A DNA stretch of 26,598 nt. Origin: an uncultured Collinsella sp. GTDB lineage: Bacteria > Actinomycetota > Coriobacteriia > Coriobacteriales > Coriobacteriaceae. The notes under the pieces are model-generated. The model had not been told where the DNA came from, did no database searches, and saw only the letters and a list, made by a program, of their open reading frames with translations. The position numbers and the translations under genes were made by a program. Positions 17,732-25,717 of the stretch are shown piece by piece. The stretch's first letter is position 1; each line of letters opens with the position of its first letter. The stretch covers positions 1-26,598 of the forward strand of contig CABVAO010000023.1 of assembly GCA_902496335.1 (NCBI GenBank). Reading direction: 5' to 3'.

Positions 17732-18546
17732 TGGCCGTGACACGACTCTCCGACCCGACGCCACGCATGACTCTCTCGCGGGCCCTGCTCTCCGAGGCCC
17801 TGCGCCTGGCGCGTTCCCCGCTCGCAGTGGTGCACCTCGTCTGCGGCCTGGCAGCCGGTCTTGCCTGCGGCGAGTACTTCTCCGTAGCCCGATGGGACCC
17901 GGCGCTGGGCGCGGACGCCTACGCCCAGTTCCTCGGCGCCCTCATGCCGCTCATGTCCGCCATCGTCTGCGGGCTCGCCGTGGACGAGGAGCGCGCTGCC
18001 GGGCGCCTCGCCAACCTCACGGCGGTCCCCTCGCGCGGGCGCGCCGTCGCGGCGAAGCTACTCGCCCTTGCGGCGCTCGGCGCGGGCGCGCTGGCCGTGG
18101 CGCTCGGCGTGTTCGGTGCCGTGCTCGCCGTCGCCGGGCGCCTGCCGCTCGGGCCCGCTCCGCTTGCGGCCTCCTGGGCGGGCATCGTGCTGGGCAGCCT
18201 GCCCCTCTACGCGCTGGGGCTCGGCGTGGCCCTGCGCCTCGGCCGCAACGCCGCCATCGGCGCCGGCGCGGCGGGGATGCTCCTCGCGTTCTTCTCAGTG
18301 GGCGGACTTGCGCACGGCCTCATGACCGGCGAGCTCACCGGTGCCCTGGCGACGCCCCTGAGCTGGGTGCCGCTCGCCTGGCCTGCGCGCCTAGGGTCGC
18401 TCGGGGTGGAGGTCTTCATCGACGCCGCACGTGCGGCGGGCCCTCTCCTCACGACTGCGCTCGCTAGCCTCGTGCTCACCCTGGCAGCCGCCGCCGTCCT
18501 TCTCGCCTGGTTCTGCCGATTCGAGGACGGGAGGGCAGATGCGTAG
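17731..18546 (+). CDS. ABC transporter permease, LanG/MutG-like
   Basis: A 271-residue membrane protein with about six helices, very rich in Ala, Leu and Gly. The segment after helix 2 (VDEERAAGRLANLTAVPSRGRAVAAKLLAL) matches the cytoplasmic loop typical of LanE/LanG permeases, in which an acidic-Arg-rich stretch contacts the ATPase. The start is ATG17731, overlapping the preceding stop by one base; GTG17740 is an alternative with better spacing from AGGAGAGG. It forms the third member of the exporter. The start of the following small gene lies within its last codons. Confidence 0.78.
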   Translation: MAVTRLSDPTPRMTLSRALLSEALRLARSPLAVVHLVCGLAAGLACGEYFSVARWDPALGADAYAQFLGALMPLMSAIVCGLAVDEERAAGRLANLTAVPSRGRAVAAKLLALAALGAGALAVALGVFGAVLAVAGRLPLGPAPLAASWAGIVLGSLPLYALGLGVALRLGRNAAIGAGAAGMLLAFFSVGGLAHGLMTGELTGALATPLSWVPLAWPARLGSLGVEVFIDAARAAGPLLTTALASLVLTLAAAAVLLAWFCRFEDGRADA

Positions 18547-18940
18547 GGTGCCGCTCGCAGCCATGCTCGCCATTCTCTCCGCAGCGCTCGTCCTGGGTGG
18601 GAATGCCCTGCTCGACGCCGGCTGGGGGTCGGCGCTGCGCTCGATTGCCGACCGCGTGCTGCCCAACCCTGAGATCGCCATGTGGGCGCCCGCGCCCGAG
18701 CCCGGCAGCCACGCGAGCTCCTACGCCGACGCCACCGGGGCGGGGGCGAACTACGTCTACCTGGTGGACGCGGCGGACGACAGAGGCAATGTCCGAGAGC
18801 TCCAGCTCATCTTCTTCGGACGGGAGTCGAACGGCGAGGGCTGGCTCGAGATCGAGGCGCGCGGCGGCTCGGGCGTGCGCTACCGCGCGTGCGATGCGGC
18901 CGAGGCGCCCGCGGCTGCGCGCGAGGCTCTGGACCGCTGA
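18539..18940 (+). CDS. Small exported protein, YxeA-like (DUF1093)
   Basis: A 133-residue protein with an N-terminal signal or anchor helix (about 4-26: LAAMLAILSAALVLGG) and a small extracytoplasmic domain. The body has YVYLVDAADDRGNVRELQLIFFG, then GWLEIEARGGSGVRYRACDAAEAP, a pattern that resembles YxeA (DUF1093) proteins, often encoded beside lantibiotic or peptide-sensing ABC transporters and two-component systems. The gene overlaps the permease end by eight bases and has GGGAGG just upstream, so it belongs to the same operon. The similarity is by pattern and context, not proven. Function of the family is unclear; a role in binding or sensing the peptide outside the membrane is a guess. 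Confidence 0.55.
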   Translation: MRRVPLAAMLAILSAALVLGGNALLDAGWGSALRSIADRVLPNPEIAMWAPAPEPGSHASSYADATGAGANYVYLVDAADDRGNVRELQLIFFGRESNGEGWLEIEARGGSGVRYRACDAAEAPAAAREALDR

Positions 18941-18958
18941 GCGCGGCGCTAGTACAAT
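18930..18958 (+). promoter_or_regulatory. Possible internal promoter of the regulator pair
   Basis: TACAAT at 18953-18958 with TGGACC at 18930-18935 (17-base spacer) lies just before the response-regulator gene. It could give the sensor pair a basal level independent of the transporter promoter. The -35 is poor. Confidence 0.35.
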
Positions 18959-18985
18959 GCCGACGGGAGTTTCAGGAGGTCGAAC

Positions 18986-19648
18986 ATGGCGAGGATACTG
19001 GCAGTGGATGATGAACGGGCGATCCTCGACGCGCTCGCGCGCGTCCTCGGCCGCGACGGCCATGAGGTCGTCAGGGCGGCGGATCCGACGGCGGTCCCGG
19101 GGATGGACCTCTCTCGCTTCGACCTCGTGCTCTGCGACGTCATGATGCCGGGGCTCGACGGCTTCGAGCTCGTGCGGCAGATCCGCCCGGACTTCGACGG
19201 GCCCATCGTCTTCCTGACCGCGCGCGTGGCCGAGGAGGACGCCGTGGCCGGCTACGGCCTGGGCGCCGACGACTACGTCCGCAAGCCCTTCGGGGCCGCG
19301 GAGCTGCGCGCCAAGGTCGCGGCCCATCTACGCCGTGAGCGCCGGCCGCACTCGCACGCCCTCTCCTTCGGGGAGGTGCGGATCGACCTCGGGGCGCGCG
19401 GCCTCGCCGTGGGCGGCGAGGCCGTGCCGCTCACGCCCACCGAGTACGCCATCTGCGAGTACCTCGCCCGCCACCCCGGGCAGGTCATGAGCCGCGCGCA
19501 GATACGCGAGGCGGTGCTCGGCTGGGAGAGCGACGTCGACGACGCGGCCATATCCATGCAGGTCAGCCGCGCCCGGAGGAAACTCTCCGAGGCCGGCGCC
19601 GATCCGATCGCGACCGTCTGGGGGATGGGGTACAAGTGGCAGCTTTGA
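18986..19648 (+). CDS. OmpR-family response regulator
   Basis: A 220-residue regulator. The receiver (1-115) has acidic D8/D9, phospho-acceptor D51 in CDVMMPGLDG, a Thr in VFLTAR and Lys in VRKPF. The C-terminal winged helix (about 125-220) has LTPTEYAICEYLARHPGQV and ends in VWGMGYKWQL, a clear OmpR/PhoB-type DNA-binding domain. AGGAGG sits eight bases before ATG18986. It is 45 bases after the YxeA-like gene and overlaps or directly abuts the histidine kinase gene. It presumably activates the transporter operon when the partner kinase senses a peptide, as in NukFEG, MutFEG and Bce-type modules; its binding sites cannot be assigned here. Confidence 0.92.
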   Translation: MARILAVDDERAILDALARVLGRDGHEVVRAADPTAVPGMDLSRFDLVLCDVMMPGLDGFELVRQIRPDFDGPIVFLTARVAEEDAVAGYGLGADDYVRKPFGAAELRAKVAAHLRRERRPHSHALSFGEVRIDLGARGLAVGGEAVPLTPTEYAICEYLARHPGQVMSRAQIREAVLGWESDVDDAAISMQVSRARRKLSEAGADPIATVWGMGYKWQL

Positions 19649-19674
19649 GGACCGGGGCGCGAGGTCGCGGGGGC

Positions 19675-21063
19675 ATGCCGCTCTCCTTCGTCATCGCGCG
19701 CTACTTCGCCTACGCGTTCGCGGCGGTCGCCACGGCGTGGCTCGCCTCGTTCATGGCGCTCTCCGCGGCGATCAACGCGGGCTTCGTCTACGAGGCAAGC
19801 TGGGGGCCGGCCAATGTGCGCGAGGTCGCGGAGGGTCTGGCACGTGACGGCGTCTGCGGGCAGCAGGACGTGCCGACGGCGTACCGCTACCTCATCCTGA
19901 ACAAGGACGGATACGTGCTGATGACAGACCTCGAAGGCACGCGGCTCGAGGGCGCGGCGGAAATGGCCCGTGCGGCACTCGCCGCGGATCCGGGCACAGT
20001 GGAGATCGAGGGCGGGGGCTCGGGCCTCACCTACGCCGCGTTCCCGCTCAAGGGCGGCGGGGCCTGCGCACTCGTCAGCGAGTACCTGCCGCAGTGGGTC
20101 TCGCGCGACCTCGCCGGCCTGCTTCCCAACCCGCAGAACCTCATGCTCGTCGGCGCCGCGGCGGGAAGCGCGCTCGCGCTCGCGCTCGTGGCGCGCCGCG
20201 CGAGCCGCGTGATCTCGCGCAAGATGGCGCCGCTCGCGGAGGCGGCGGGGCGCGTCGGCGCGGGGGAGCTCGACTTCGCGGTCGGCAGCACCAACGTGCG
20301 CGAGGTGAACGACGTCCTCGCCGCGATGGACGCCATGCGGGCCTCCCTCGCCGAGTCGCTCGAGGCCCGCTGGGCCGCGGAGCGGGGGCAGCGCGAGCAG
20401 GTGGCGTCGCTCGCCCACGACCTCAAGACGCCGCTTACCGTGCTGCGCGCCAACGCCGACTTCGTGGCGGAGGAGCTGGAAGACGAGAAAGACGCCGACC
20501 TCGCGGCCGCCGCGCGCGACATAGCCGGTGGTGTCGAAAGGCTCGACGGCTACGTGCGCCTGCTCATCGAGGCCTCGCGCGGGTCCGGCGGGGCGGAGAG
20601 GGCCCCCATGCGGCCGGCCGAGCTCTGCGAACAGGTCCTCGCCGAGGCCGCCCAGATCGCCCGGGCGCGAGGCGTGACGCTCGACGCGGCCACGGGCCCT
20701 GCTGTCGCGGGCGCGCCCGAGGCCCCGCTCGACCGAACCGCTCTGGCGCGAGCCGCCGCGAACCTCGTGGCCAACGCCGCCGAGCACGCGCGCTCGCGCG
20801 TGGCGGTCTCCTGCGACGTCGAGGGCGGCCACCTCGTCATCGAGGTGGCCGACGACGGACCGGGCTTCTCTCCCGCCGCCCTCGAACGCGGCTGTGAGCG
20901 CCTCTTCACAGACGACTCCTCCCGCTCCTCGCGCGACGGAGGCCGCCACTACGGGCTCGGCCTCCACGCCGCCTCCGAGGCCGCGAGCGCCCACGGGGGC
21001 TCCGTCTCGCTCGCCAACAGCCCCTCGGGCGGCGCGGTGGTCACCATCGCGGTCCCCCTGTGA
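19675..21063 (+). CDS. Membrane sensor histidine kinase
   Basis: A 462-residue kinase. Helix 1 spans about 6-34, an extracytoplasmic sensor domain of about 110 residues (35-145) follows, then helix 2 (about 162-180), a HAMP linker (about 183-235), a HisKA domain with phospho-accepting H248 in SLAHDLKTPLTVLRANAD, and a HATPase_c domain with N box NLVANAAEHA (N367), VADDGPGFS and HYGLGLHAA. ATG19675 is preferred because GAGG lies ten bases upstream and the hydrophobic helix follows directly; GTG19636 or TTG19645 would overlap the regulator. The sensor domain is larger than the tiny loop of Bce-type kinases, so it may detect its signal itself instead of through the transporter. It shares the extreme GC composition of the operon. 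Confidence 0.9.
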   Translation: MPLSFVIARYFAYAFAAVATAWLASFMALSAAINAGFVYEASWGPANVREVAEGLARDGVCGQQDVPTAYRYLILNKDGYVLMTDLEGTRLEGAAEMARAALAADPGTVEIEGGGSGLTYAAFPLKGGGACALVSEYLPQWVSRDLAGLLPNPQNLMLVGAAAGSALALALVARRASRVISRKMAPLAEAAGRVGAGELDFAVGSTNVREVNDVLAAMDAMRASLAESLEARWAAERGQREQVASLAHDLKTPLTVLRANADFVAEELEDEKDADLAAAARDIAGGVERLDGYVRLLIEASRGSGGAERAPMRPAELCEQVLAEAAQIARARGVTLDAATGPAVAGAPEAPLDRTALARAAANLVANAAEHARSRVAVSCDVEGGHLVIEVADDGPGFSPAALERGCERLFTDDSSRSSRDGGRHYGLGLHAASEAASAHGGSVSLANSPSGGAVVTIAVPL

Positions 21064-21160
21064 GGGCCTAACGACTCAGGCCCCGCACACCGGCGTGGCT
21101 CGCAACCAAACGCTTCCCGGATAATAATGCCCGTTGCGGGGATCGCCCTGGCTGGTCGCC

Positions 21161-21445
21161 GCCCATGTGCATGAGCATGTCGGCGATGTGAGTCGCCATC
21201 TCGTCCGCCGCTGGACGGATGTTGGCGACCCAGGACACAAGGCCGGCCTGATCGGATGCCTCCGCCTCAAACACGTCGCAGTTCGCGGTCACCGCCATGA
21301 GCGGGGTGACGAGGTCGTGCGAGGCGGTGCAAACGAACGCGCGCTCCCGCGCCTCGGCCTCCGCCACCGGTCGCAGGGCACGTCCCGTTGCCGACCACGC
21401 CACGGCGAGCCCCCAAAAAGCCGAAGCGATCGGCGTCACTCGCTT
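21161..21445 (-). pseudogene. Fragment of a second histidine kinase (HAMP/HisKA part)
   Basis: On the minus strand the frame reads FWGLAVAWSATGRALRPVAEAE, then ARERAFVCTASHDLVTPLMA and VTANCDVFEAEASDQAG through to MLMHMGG. This is the end of a transmembrane helix, a linker and a HisKA domain with the phospho-accepting histidine (SHDLVTP). The N-terminal sensor and the whole ATPase domain are absent, so it is non-functional. It points towards the intact kinase tail and begins right after the GyrI-like gene's stop codon. It is only distantly similar to the intact kinase next door, so it is not a duplicate. Confidence 0.7.
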
Positions 21446-21447
21446 CG

Positions 21448-22083
21448 CTAAATCAACTTTATGGGATGACGGATCACGGTCTTGAGCTTCTCCGGCGCGC
21501 ACTTGCGCGGGTCGGAGAGGTAAATCTCGTGATGCTGACGGGCTTCGGAGAAGTCGGGGGCGTAACCCCGTTCCGCTGCAAATGTGCGCATGCCGTCTAT
21601 GGTCGCCGGCTCGTCGTCGTAAGGCCCGGTATGCATGCACTGAACGCAAAGACCCTCGTCGACCCTCAGCAGCTCGACCGCCGAGAAGTCCAGCTTCTTC
21701 TTGACGGCAGCTTCCGAAACTGCCCAGTCGAAGTCCTCGCGAGTGACGAAATCGGGCAGACGGATGCACGAGATGAAGTTGAAGTCGTCCTTCCGCGCAT
21801 AATCAATCTCGCCATCGGCGCGGTCTTGCCACCAGAAGCCCTCGAGCGGAGGCACGACGAAGTCGAAATAGCCTTCGATCTCTCGCGGGGCCTTTTTCGA
21901 CATCTTGATGGTATAGGCGACGCCGTAGAGCAGCGGTAACGCGTTCTGGTACTCGCCGCCTTCGGCATTGGGATCGCCCTTGCCCCGCACGGCAACGTAG
22001 CTCATAGGCGGAACGGTTACGACGCCCGGCTTACCCGACGGCCTGTAGAGCTCCCTGAACTCCTTCTTGAAATCGTATGCCAT
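21448..22083 (-). CDS. GyrI-like small-molecule-binding domain protein
   Basis: A 211-residue cytoplasmic protein of a conserved GyrI-like group. It begins MAYDFKKEFRELY, with VPPMSYVAVRGKGDPN, then YFDFVVPPLEGFWWQ, RLPDFVTREDFDWAV, and MHTGPYDDEPATID, ending in EIYLSDPRKCAPEKL and KTVIRHPIKLI. The GyrI fold binds small hydrophobic ligands; some stand-alone members hydrolyse cyclopropanoid DNA-alkylating compounds, but that activity cannot be claimed here. The start at 22083 has GGGAGG nine bases upstream, and the gene is full length for the group. GC content is lower than in the ABC operon, so it probably arrived from another source or at another time. No regulator is adjacent; a 17-base-pair hairpin lies upstream. 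Confidence 0.85.
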   Translation of the reverse strand: MAYDFKKEFRELYRPSGKPGVVTVPPMSYVAVRGKGDPNAEGGEYQNALPLLYGVAYTIKMSKKAPREIEGYFDFVVPPLEGFWWQDRADGEIDYARKDDFNFISCIRLPDFVTREDFDWAVSEAAVKKKLDFSAVELLRVDEGLCVQCMHTGPYDDEPATIDGMRTFAAERGYAPDFSEARQHHEIYLSDPRKCAPEKLKTVIRHPIKLI

Positions 22084-22134
22084 CGCAACAAACCTCCCTG
22101 AGCTTGGGTTTCCGTCGATATCCGACCAAATATA

Positions 22135-22172
22135 GCAATGGGCGCGGCCTCGGAAGAGGCCGCGCCCATTGC
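22135..22172. terminator. Strong hairpin upstream of GyrI-like gene
   Basis: Arms 22135-22151 and 22156-22172 form a perfect 17-base-pair GC-rich stem with a GGAA tetraloop. No long U-run follows on either strand. It separates the GyrI-like gene from the att-like border at 22206 and may end transcription coming from the island's other module. Confidence 0.6.
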
Positions 22173-22205
22173 AGGATATTATAACACAGAATCGAACGTC
22201 TGTTC

Positions 22206-22221
22206 TACTCCCACTCGATGG
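22206..22221. repeat. att-like 16-base copy of the guaA 3' end
   Basis: TACTCCCACTCGATGG at 22206-22221 is identical to 24081-24096, the guaA terminus. Read on the minus strand, its surroundings spell GRIDAIEWE then a stop, closely matching the GuaA ending PPATIEWE. Confidence 0.8.
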
Positions 22222-22394
22222 CATCGATTCTGCCGTCCCGTCATTCCAGTTGCGCCCAGTTTTCGCTGCCGTCTCGAGCCGAGTGCCGCCAAGTAACACC
22301 GTGTCGTGTTTCATCGGCTTCGGGGACAAAAGTCGGGACAACTTCAAAAACTTTTTTCAAACTCAGGGGGGTGCGGACAATTCCTTGGACCAGC

Positions 22395-23269
22395 CTAAGC
22401 GGCTAGTCCCTTGCTTATCCGGTACTGCATGGGGCTCATCCAGCCGAGCGACTGCTTCTTGCGGCGCTCGTTGTAGAAGCGGATGTACTCGTCCAGCAGC
22501 TCCATGAACGACTCCATGGTGACGCCGCTCCAGTCCCGATGGTAGAAGAACTCGTTCTTCAGGCGGCCGAAGAAGCCCTCGCATGCCGAGTTGTCCGGGC
22601 TGCAGCCCTTCCTCGACGTGGAGCGGACCAGGCCGTTTCCCTCGCATATGCCGATCCACCCGGGCCATCTGTAATGGCACCCCCTGTCCGAGTGGCAGAC
22701 CGGGCGCTGGCCCGGCGCGAGCGTCCTGCACGCGTCCTCCAGCGAGCCGTTGGCGAGGGCCGCGTTCGGGCGCCTCCCTATGCGCCACGAGACGACGAGG
22801 CCGTCGAAGCAGTCGATGACCGGGCTGAGGTACGCCTTCTCCTCGCTCGGCAGTTTGAACTCGGTGATGTCGGTGAGCCACAGCTCGTTCGGGCCGCCCG
22901 CACGGAAGTCGCGCTCCACCAGGTTGGGGGCGCGTCCGATATCTCGCCTCTGTAGGATCTGTATCGCCGCCTCCTCTTCAGGTAGGCGACCCGGCAGCCC
23001 TCCTCGGCCATCAGCCTGCGAACGACCTTCTCGCTGACGACGGCGCCCTCCTCCCGCAGCTCGTTGTGCACGTACCGGTAGCCGCGCCTGCCGCCGGCAC
23101 CGTCGAATATCCTCCTGATGTCGGCCCTGAGCTGGGCGTGCCTGTCCTTCGCGCGGCAGTACTCATAGGAGCTCTTCGAGATCCTCAAGGAACCGGTGAG
23201 CTCTCTTAAGGGGCGGTCGGTCTCCAGCCTCAACTTGTCGATCAGCACGGTCTTCTCCATGTTGCTCAT
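22395..23269 (-). pseudogene. IS3 transposase OrfB, frameshifted
   Basis: The frame from ATG23269 reads MSNMEKTVLIDKLR and SSYEYCRAKDRHAQLRADIR, the HTH_21/IS150-like region, up to GEISDAPP. The continuation NLVERDFRAGGPNELWLTDITEF lies in another frame, down to the stop at 22395. The DDE integrase core is complete otherwise: D in LWLTDITEF, D in VCHSDRGCHY and E in CEGFFGRLKNEFFY. The break is in a run of five G (plus strand 22926-22930), one base short or two long of an intact frame. The enzyme is therefore inactive unless a sequencing error or ribosomal slippage restores it. Confidence 0.85.
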
Positions 23270-23289
23270 CGCGTCGAGGCTCCCTGCTT

Positions 23290-23661
23290 TTAAAAGGTCG
23301 ATGGCCCCCTCAGGATGTCGTTCTCCAGCTCGAGCTGCCGGATCCTCTCTTCGGGGCCGCCCCCGAAGCCGGTGTACGCCGGCTCGTCGCCCTCGGGCTT
23401 TTTCGAGCGACCGCCCATCCGCGCCTCCGCGATTTCCCTGCAAGACGCGCCGCCCCGAGCCATCTCCATCGCCTTGCCCCGGACCTCGTCGCCGTAGGGC
23501 TCGAACTTGGCCCCGCGGGACCTCTGTCGCGGCTTGGCCGCGGCTGCCGCCCAGCGGCGCAGGGTTCTGCCGGGCACGCCTGACATCCTGGCGGTCTTCT
23601 CGACGTCGCCGGTGAGCCTCAGCATGATGAGGGCTTTGTTCTTTGAGTCGTGGCTGTACAT
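23290..23661 (-). CDS. IS3 transposase OrfA
   Basis: A 123-residue protein starting MYSHDSKNKALIMLRLTGDV, with a helix-turn-helix (about 14-35, ARMSGVPGRTLRRWAA) that binds the IS ends, and a C-terminal leucine-zipper-like end (IRQLELENDILRG). It ends one codon after TTT at TAA, and orfB continues in the -1 frame (RGAIDLLKAG). In IS3 elements OrfA and OrfB are fused by -1 ribosomal slippage to make the active transposase; here a plausible slip is at AGGGGGCC or the CTTTTAAAA run. Since orfB has its own frameshift, the element is probably unable to move by itself. Confidence 0.8.
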   Translation of the reverse strand: MYSHDSKNKALIMLRLTGDVEKTARMSGVPGRTLRRWAAAAAKPRQRSRGAKFEPYGDEVRGKAMEMARGGASCREIAEARMGGRSKKPEGDEPAYTGFGGGPEERIRQLELENDILRGPSTF

Positions 23662-23831
23662 ACGGACTCCTGACTGGACCAAACGGTCCAACTATTCGTC
23701 CGCACCCCCAAACGCCGTGCGGAGACCGTTAAAAAGCCTATTGGGTTCGATTTGAGTTTCACGGGCCCAGAAACGGCCCCGTTCCGTCCTCGGGGACAAA
23801 AACCGAGCGCCTACTCACTTGGAATAAATCC

Positions 23832-23846
23832 TTACTCCCATTCTTC
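23832..23846. repeat. att-like site near the guaA end
   Basis: TTACTCCCATTCTTC differs at two positions from the left-border copy at 14615-14629 and shares TTACTCCCA with the guaA terminus at 24080. Confidence 0.55.
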
Positions 23847-23930
23847 CGAATACCGCCCCGTGCCTTGTTGTCTTGAAACACGGGGGGAGTAAATGGCGAA
23901 ATCGCAGGTAAAAGGGAGTAAAACGGCAAA

Positions 23931-23965
23931 GAAAAAGCCTCCGTCCCAACATGGGAACGGAGGCT
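23931..23965 (-). terminator. Rho-independent terminator of guaA
   Basis: Read on the minus strand, AGCCTCCG-TTCCC pairs with GGGA-CGGAGGCT around ATGTT, with a one-base bulge, followed by TTTTTC. It lies about 115 bases after the guaA stop and in the right orientation. Confidence 0.85.
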
Positions 23966-24079
23966 AGATTATCGTATTTACTCACCGCTGTTGCTGGCGG
24001 CTTTGCCGTGAGTCGCATACGAAACGAAACTCAACGGCACAGTGCAGCACTCAAAAGAGCAAGCCAAAGCCCTGTCGGC

Positions 24080-24096
24080 TTACTCCCACTCGATGG
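24080..24096. repeat. guaA 3' end attachment sequence
   Basis: TTACTCCCACTCGATGG contains the guaA stop and its last codons (complement of IEWE-stop). It is repeated at 22206 (16 of 16 from base 2) and 14615 (12 bases), consistent with being the integration target of the island elements. Confidence 0.8.
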
Positions 24097-25642
24097 TTGC
24101 CGGCGGCTTGGAGGTGCAGTCGAGCACCACGCGGTTGATCTGGCGGCATTCGTTGGTGATGCGCGTCGAGATGGTGGCCAGCACGTCGTACGGAATGCGG
24201 GACCAATCGGCGGTCATGGCATCTTCGGAGGACACCGGACGCAGCACGATGGGGGAGCCATAGGTGCGTTCGTCGCCCTGCACGCCTACGGAGTGCACGT
24301 CGGCGAGCAGTACGACAGGGCACTGCCAGATGTCGCGGTCGAGACCGGCCTTGGACAGTTCCTCGCGGGCGATGGCATCGGCCTCGCGCAGCACATCCAG
24401 ACGTTCCTTGGTGATATCGCCGATGATGCGGATGCCCAGGCCCGGGCCCGGGAACGGCTGACGCCACACGATCTCATCCGGCAGTCCGAGCTCGGTGCCG
24501 ATGGCGCGGACCTCGTCCTTGAACAGGGTACGCAGCGGCTCGATGAGCTGGAACTTGATGTCCTTCGGCAAGCCGCCCACGTTGTGGTGCGACTTGATGT
24601 TGGCCGCGCCATCGCCGCCGCCGGATTCCACCACATCCGGGTACAGGGTGCCCTGCACGAGGAACTTGACTTCCTTGCCGGAAGCGCCGGCTTCCTCGAT
24701 GACCTGGCGTTGCGCCTTCTCGAAGGTGCGGATGAACTTCTCGCCGATGATCTTGCGCTTCTTCTCCGGCTCGCTCACGCCCTTGAGCGCGGTGAGGAAG
24801 TCCTCGGAAGCATCCACGGCGATGAGCTTGATGCCGGTGGCCTTGACGAAGTCATGCTTGACTTGCTCGGCCTCGCCCTTACGCAACAGACCGTGGTCCA
24901 CGAACACGCAGGTCAGCTGGTCGCCGATGGCCTTGTGCACCAGCGCGGCGGCGACGGCGGAGTCAACGCCGCCGGACAGGCCGCAGATCACCTGTGCGTC
25001 GCCGACCTGTTCACGGATCTTCGCCACCTGATCATCGATGATGCTGGAAGCGTCCCAATCGGAACCAAGGCCGGCGCATTTATGCAGGAAGGTTTCGATG
25101 AGCTGCTGGCCCATCGGCGTGTGCTTGACCTCCGGATGCCACTGCACGCCGTACAGTTTGCGTGCCGGATCCTGCATGGCGGCCACAGGCGCGCCTTCGG
25201 TGTGCGCAAGCACTTCGAAGCCTTCCGGGGCCTTTTTCACGGCGACGCCATGGCTCATCCATGTGTTCTGCTCGGCGGGGGAGCCCGCGAGCAGGCCTTC
25301 TGCGTGATCGATTACGGTATCGGTCTTGCCGTATTCGCCCAAAGCTGCCTTGTCGACGTCACCGCCGAGCTCGTGGGCCATCACCTGGAAGCCGTAGCAG
25401 ATACCAAGCACCGGAACGCCGGCATCGAACACCTTCGGGTCGATGGTGGGGGCGCCGGGCTCGAATACGGAAGCCGGGCCACCGGACAGGATGATGGCCT
25501 TCGGGTCCTTGGCGAGCATCTCGTCGGCCGGCATGGAATGCGGTACGAGCTCCGAATAGACGTTCGCTTCGCGTACGCGGCGGGCGATGAGCTGTGCGTA
25601 CTGGGCTCCGAAATCAACTACGAGCACAGGGCCTTTTGCCAT
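24080..25642 (-). CDS. guaA: GMP synthase (glutamine-hydrolysing)
   Basis: A 520-residue enzyme that converts XMP to GMP with ATP and glutamine, the last step of de novo guanine nucleotide synthesis. The class I glutamine amidotransferase domain (about 5-190) has the catalytic triad C82 (GICYGFQ), H169 and E171 (WHPE). The ATP pyrophosphatase domain has the P-loop SGGVDS (223-228), and the C-terminal dimerisation domain ends in KPPATIEWE. The start at 25642 has GGGAGA upstream. It is single-gene, with a long leader containing a 20-base-pair hairpin and its own terminator. Island integration has left the last codons intact, as expected when an element carries a matching 3' end. Confidence 0.97.
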   Translation of the reverse strand: MAKGPVLVVDFGAQYAQLIARRVREANVYSELVPHSMPADEMLAKDPKAIILSGGPASVFEPGAPTIDPKVFDAGVPVLGICYGFQVMAHELGGDVDKAALGEYGKTDTVIDHAEGLLAGSPAEQNTWMSHGVAVKKAPEGFEVLAHTEGAPVAAMQDPARKLYGVQWHPEVKHTPMGQQLIETFLHKCAGLGSDWDASSIIDDQVAKIREQVGDAQVICGLSGGVDSAVAAALVHKAIGDQLTCVFVDHGLLRKGEAEQVKHDFVKATGIKLIAVDASEDFLTALKGVSEPEKKRKIIGEKFIRTFEKAQRQVIEEAGASGKEVKFLVQGTLYPDVVESGGGDGAANIKSHHNVGGLPKDIKFQLIEPLRTLFKDEVRAIGTELGLPDEIVWRQPFPGPGLGIRIIGDITKERLDVLREADAIAREELSKAGLDRDIWQCPVVLLADVHSVGVQGDERTYGSPIVLRPVSSEDAMTADWSRIPYDVLATISTRITNECRQINRVVLDCTSKPPATIEWE

Positions 25643-25717
25643 TGGTTGTCTCCCTTGAATTTATGGGTAGCGGACTGGATCTCCTCGTATAGCCGTGGCG
25701 GTTGCGCGTTGGCCGGG

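Larger units (their letters stand above)
22367..23709 (-). mobile_element. IS3-family insertion sequence
   Basis: About 1.34 kb bounded by imperfect inverted repeats: GGGGGTGCGGAC...TTGGACC at 22367-22391 and its inverted counterpart at about 23685-23709. It holds orfA and orfB on the minus strand. I see no direct repeat of target bases at the ends; the flanks are ...CTCAG and AAACG. Ends in TG...CA fit the family. GC-rich composition matches the neighbouring foreign DNA. Confidence 0.85.
23710..24079. other. Right border of the island, repeats and guaA terminator
   Basis: No gene is supported. The segment holds a GGGGACAAAAACC motif at about 23795, the att-like TTACTCCCATTCTTC at 23832-23846, inverted GGGAGTAAA copies at about 23886 and 23914, and the guaA terminator at 23931-23965. 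Confidence 0.6.

Noticed and set aside
19273..20994. 573-codon minus-strand frame across the regulator and kinase
   Set aside because: Very high GC content removes stop codons on the opposite strand; it has Arg/Gly/Ala-rich composition and no domain.
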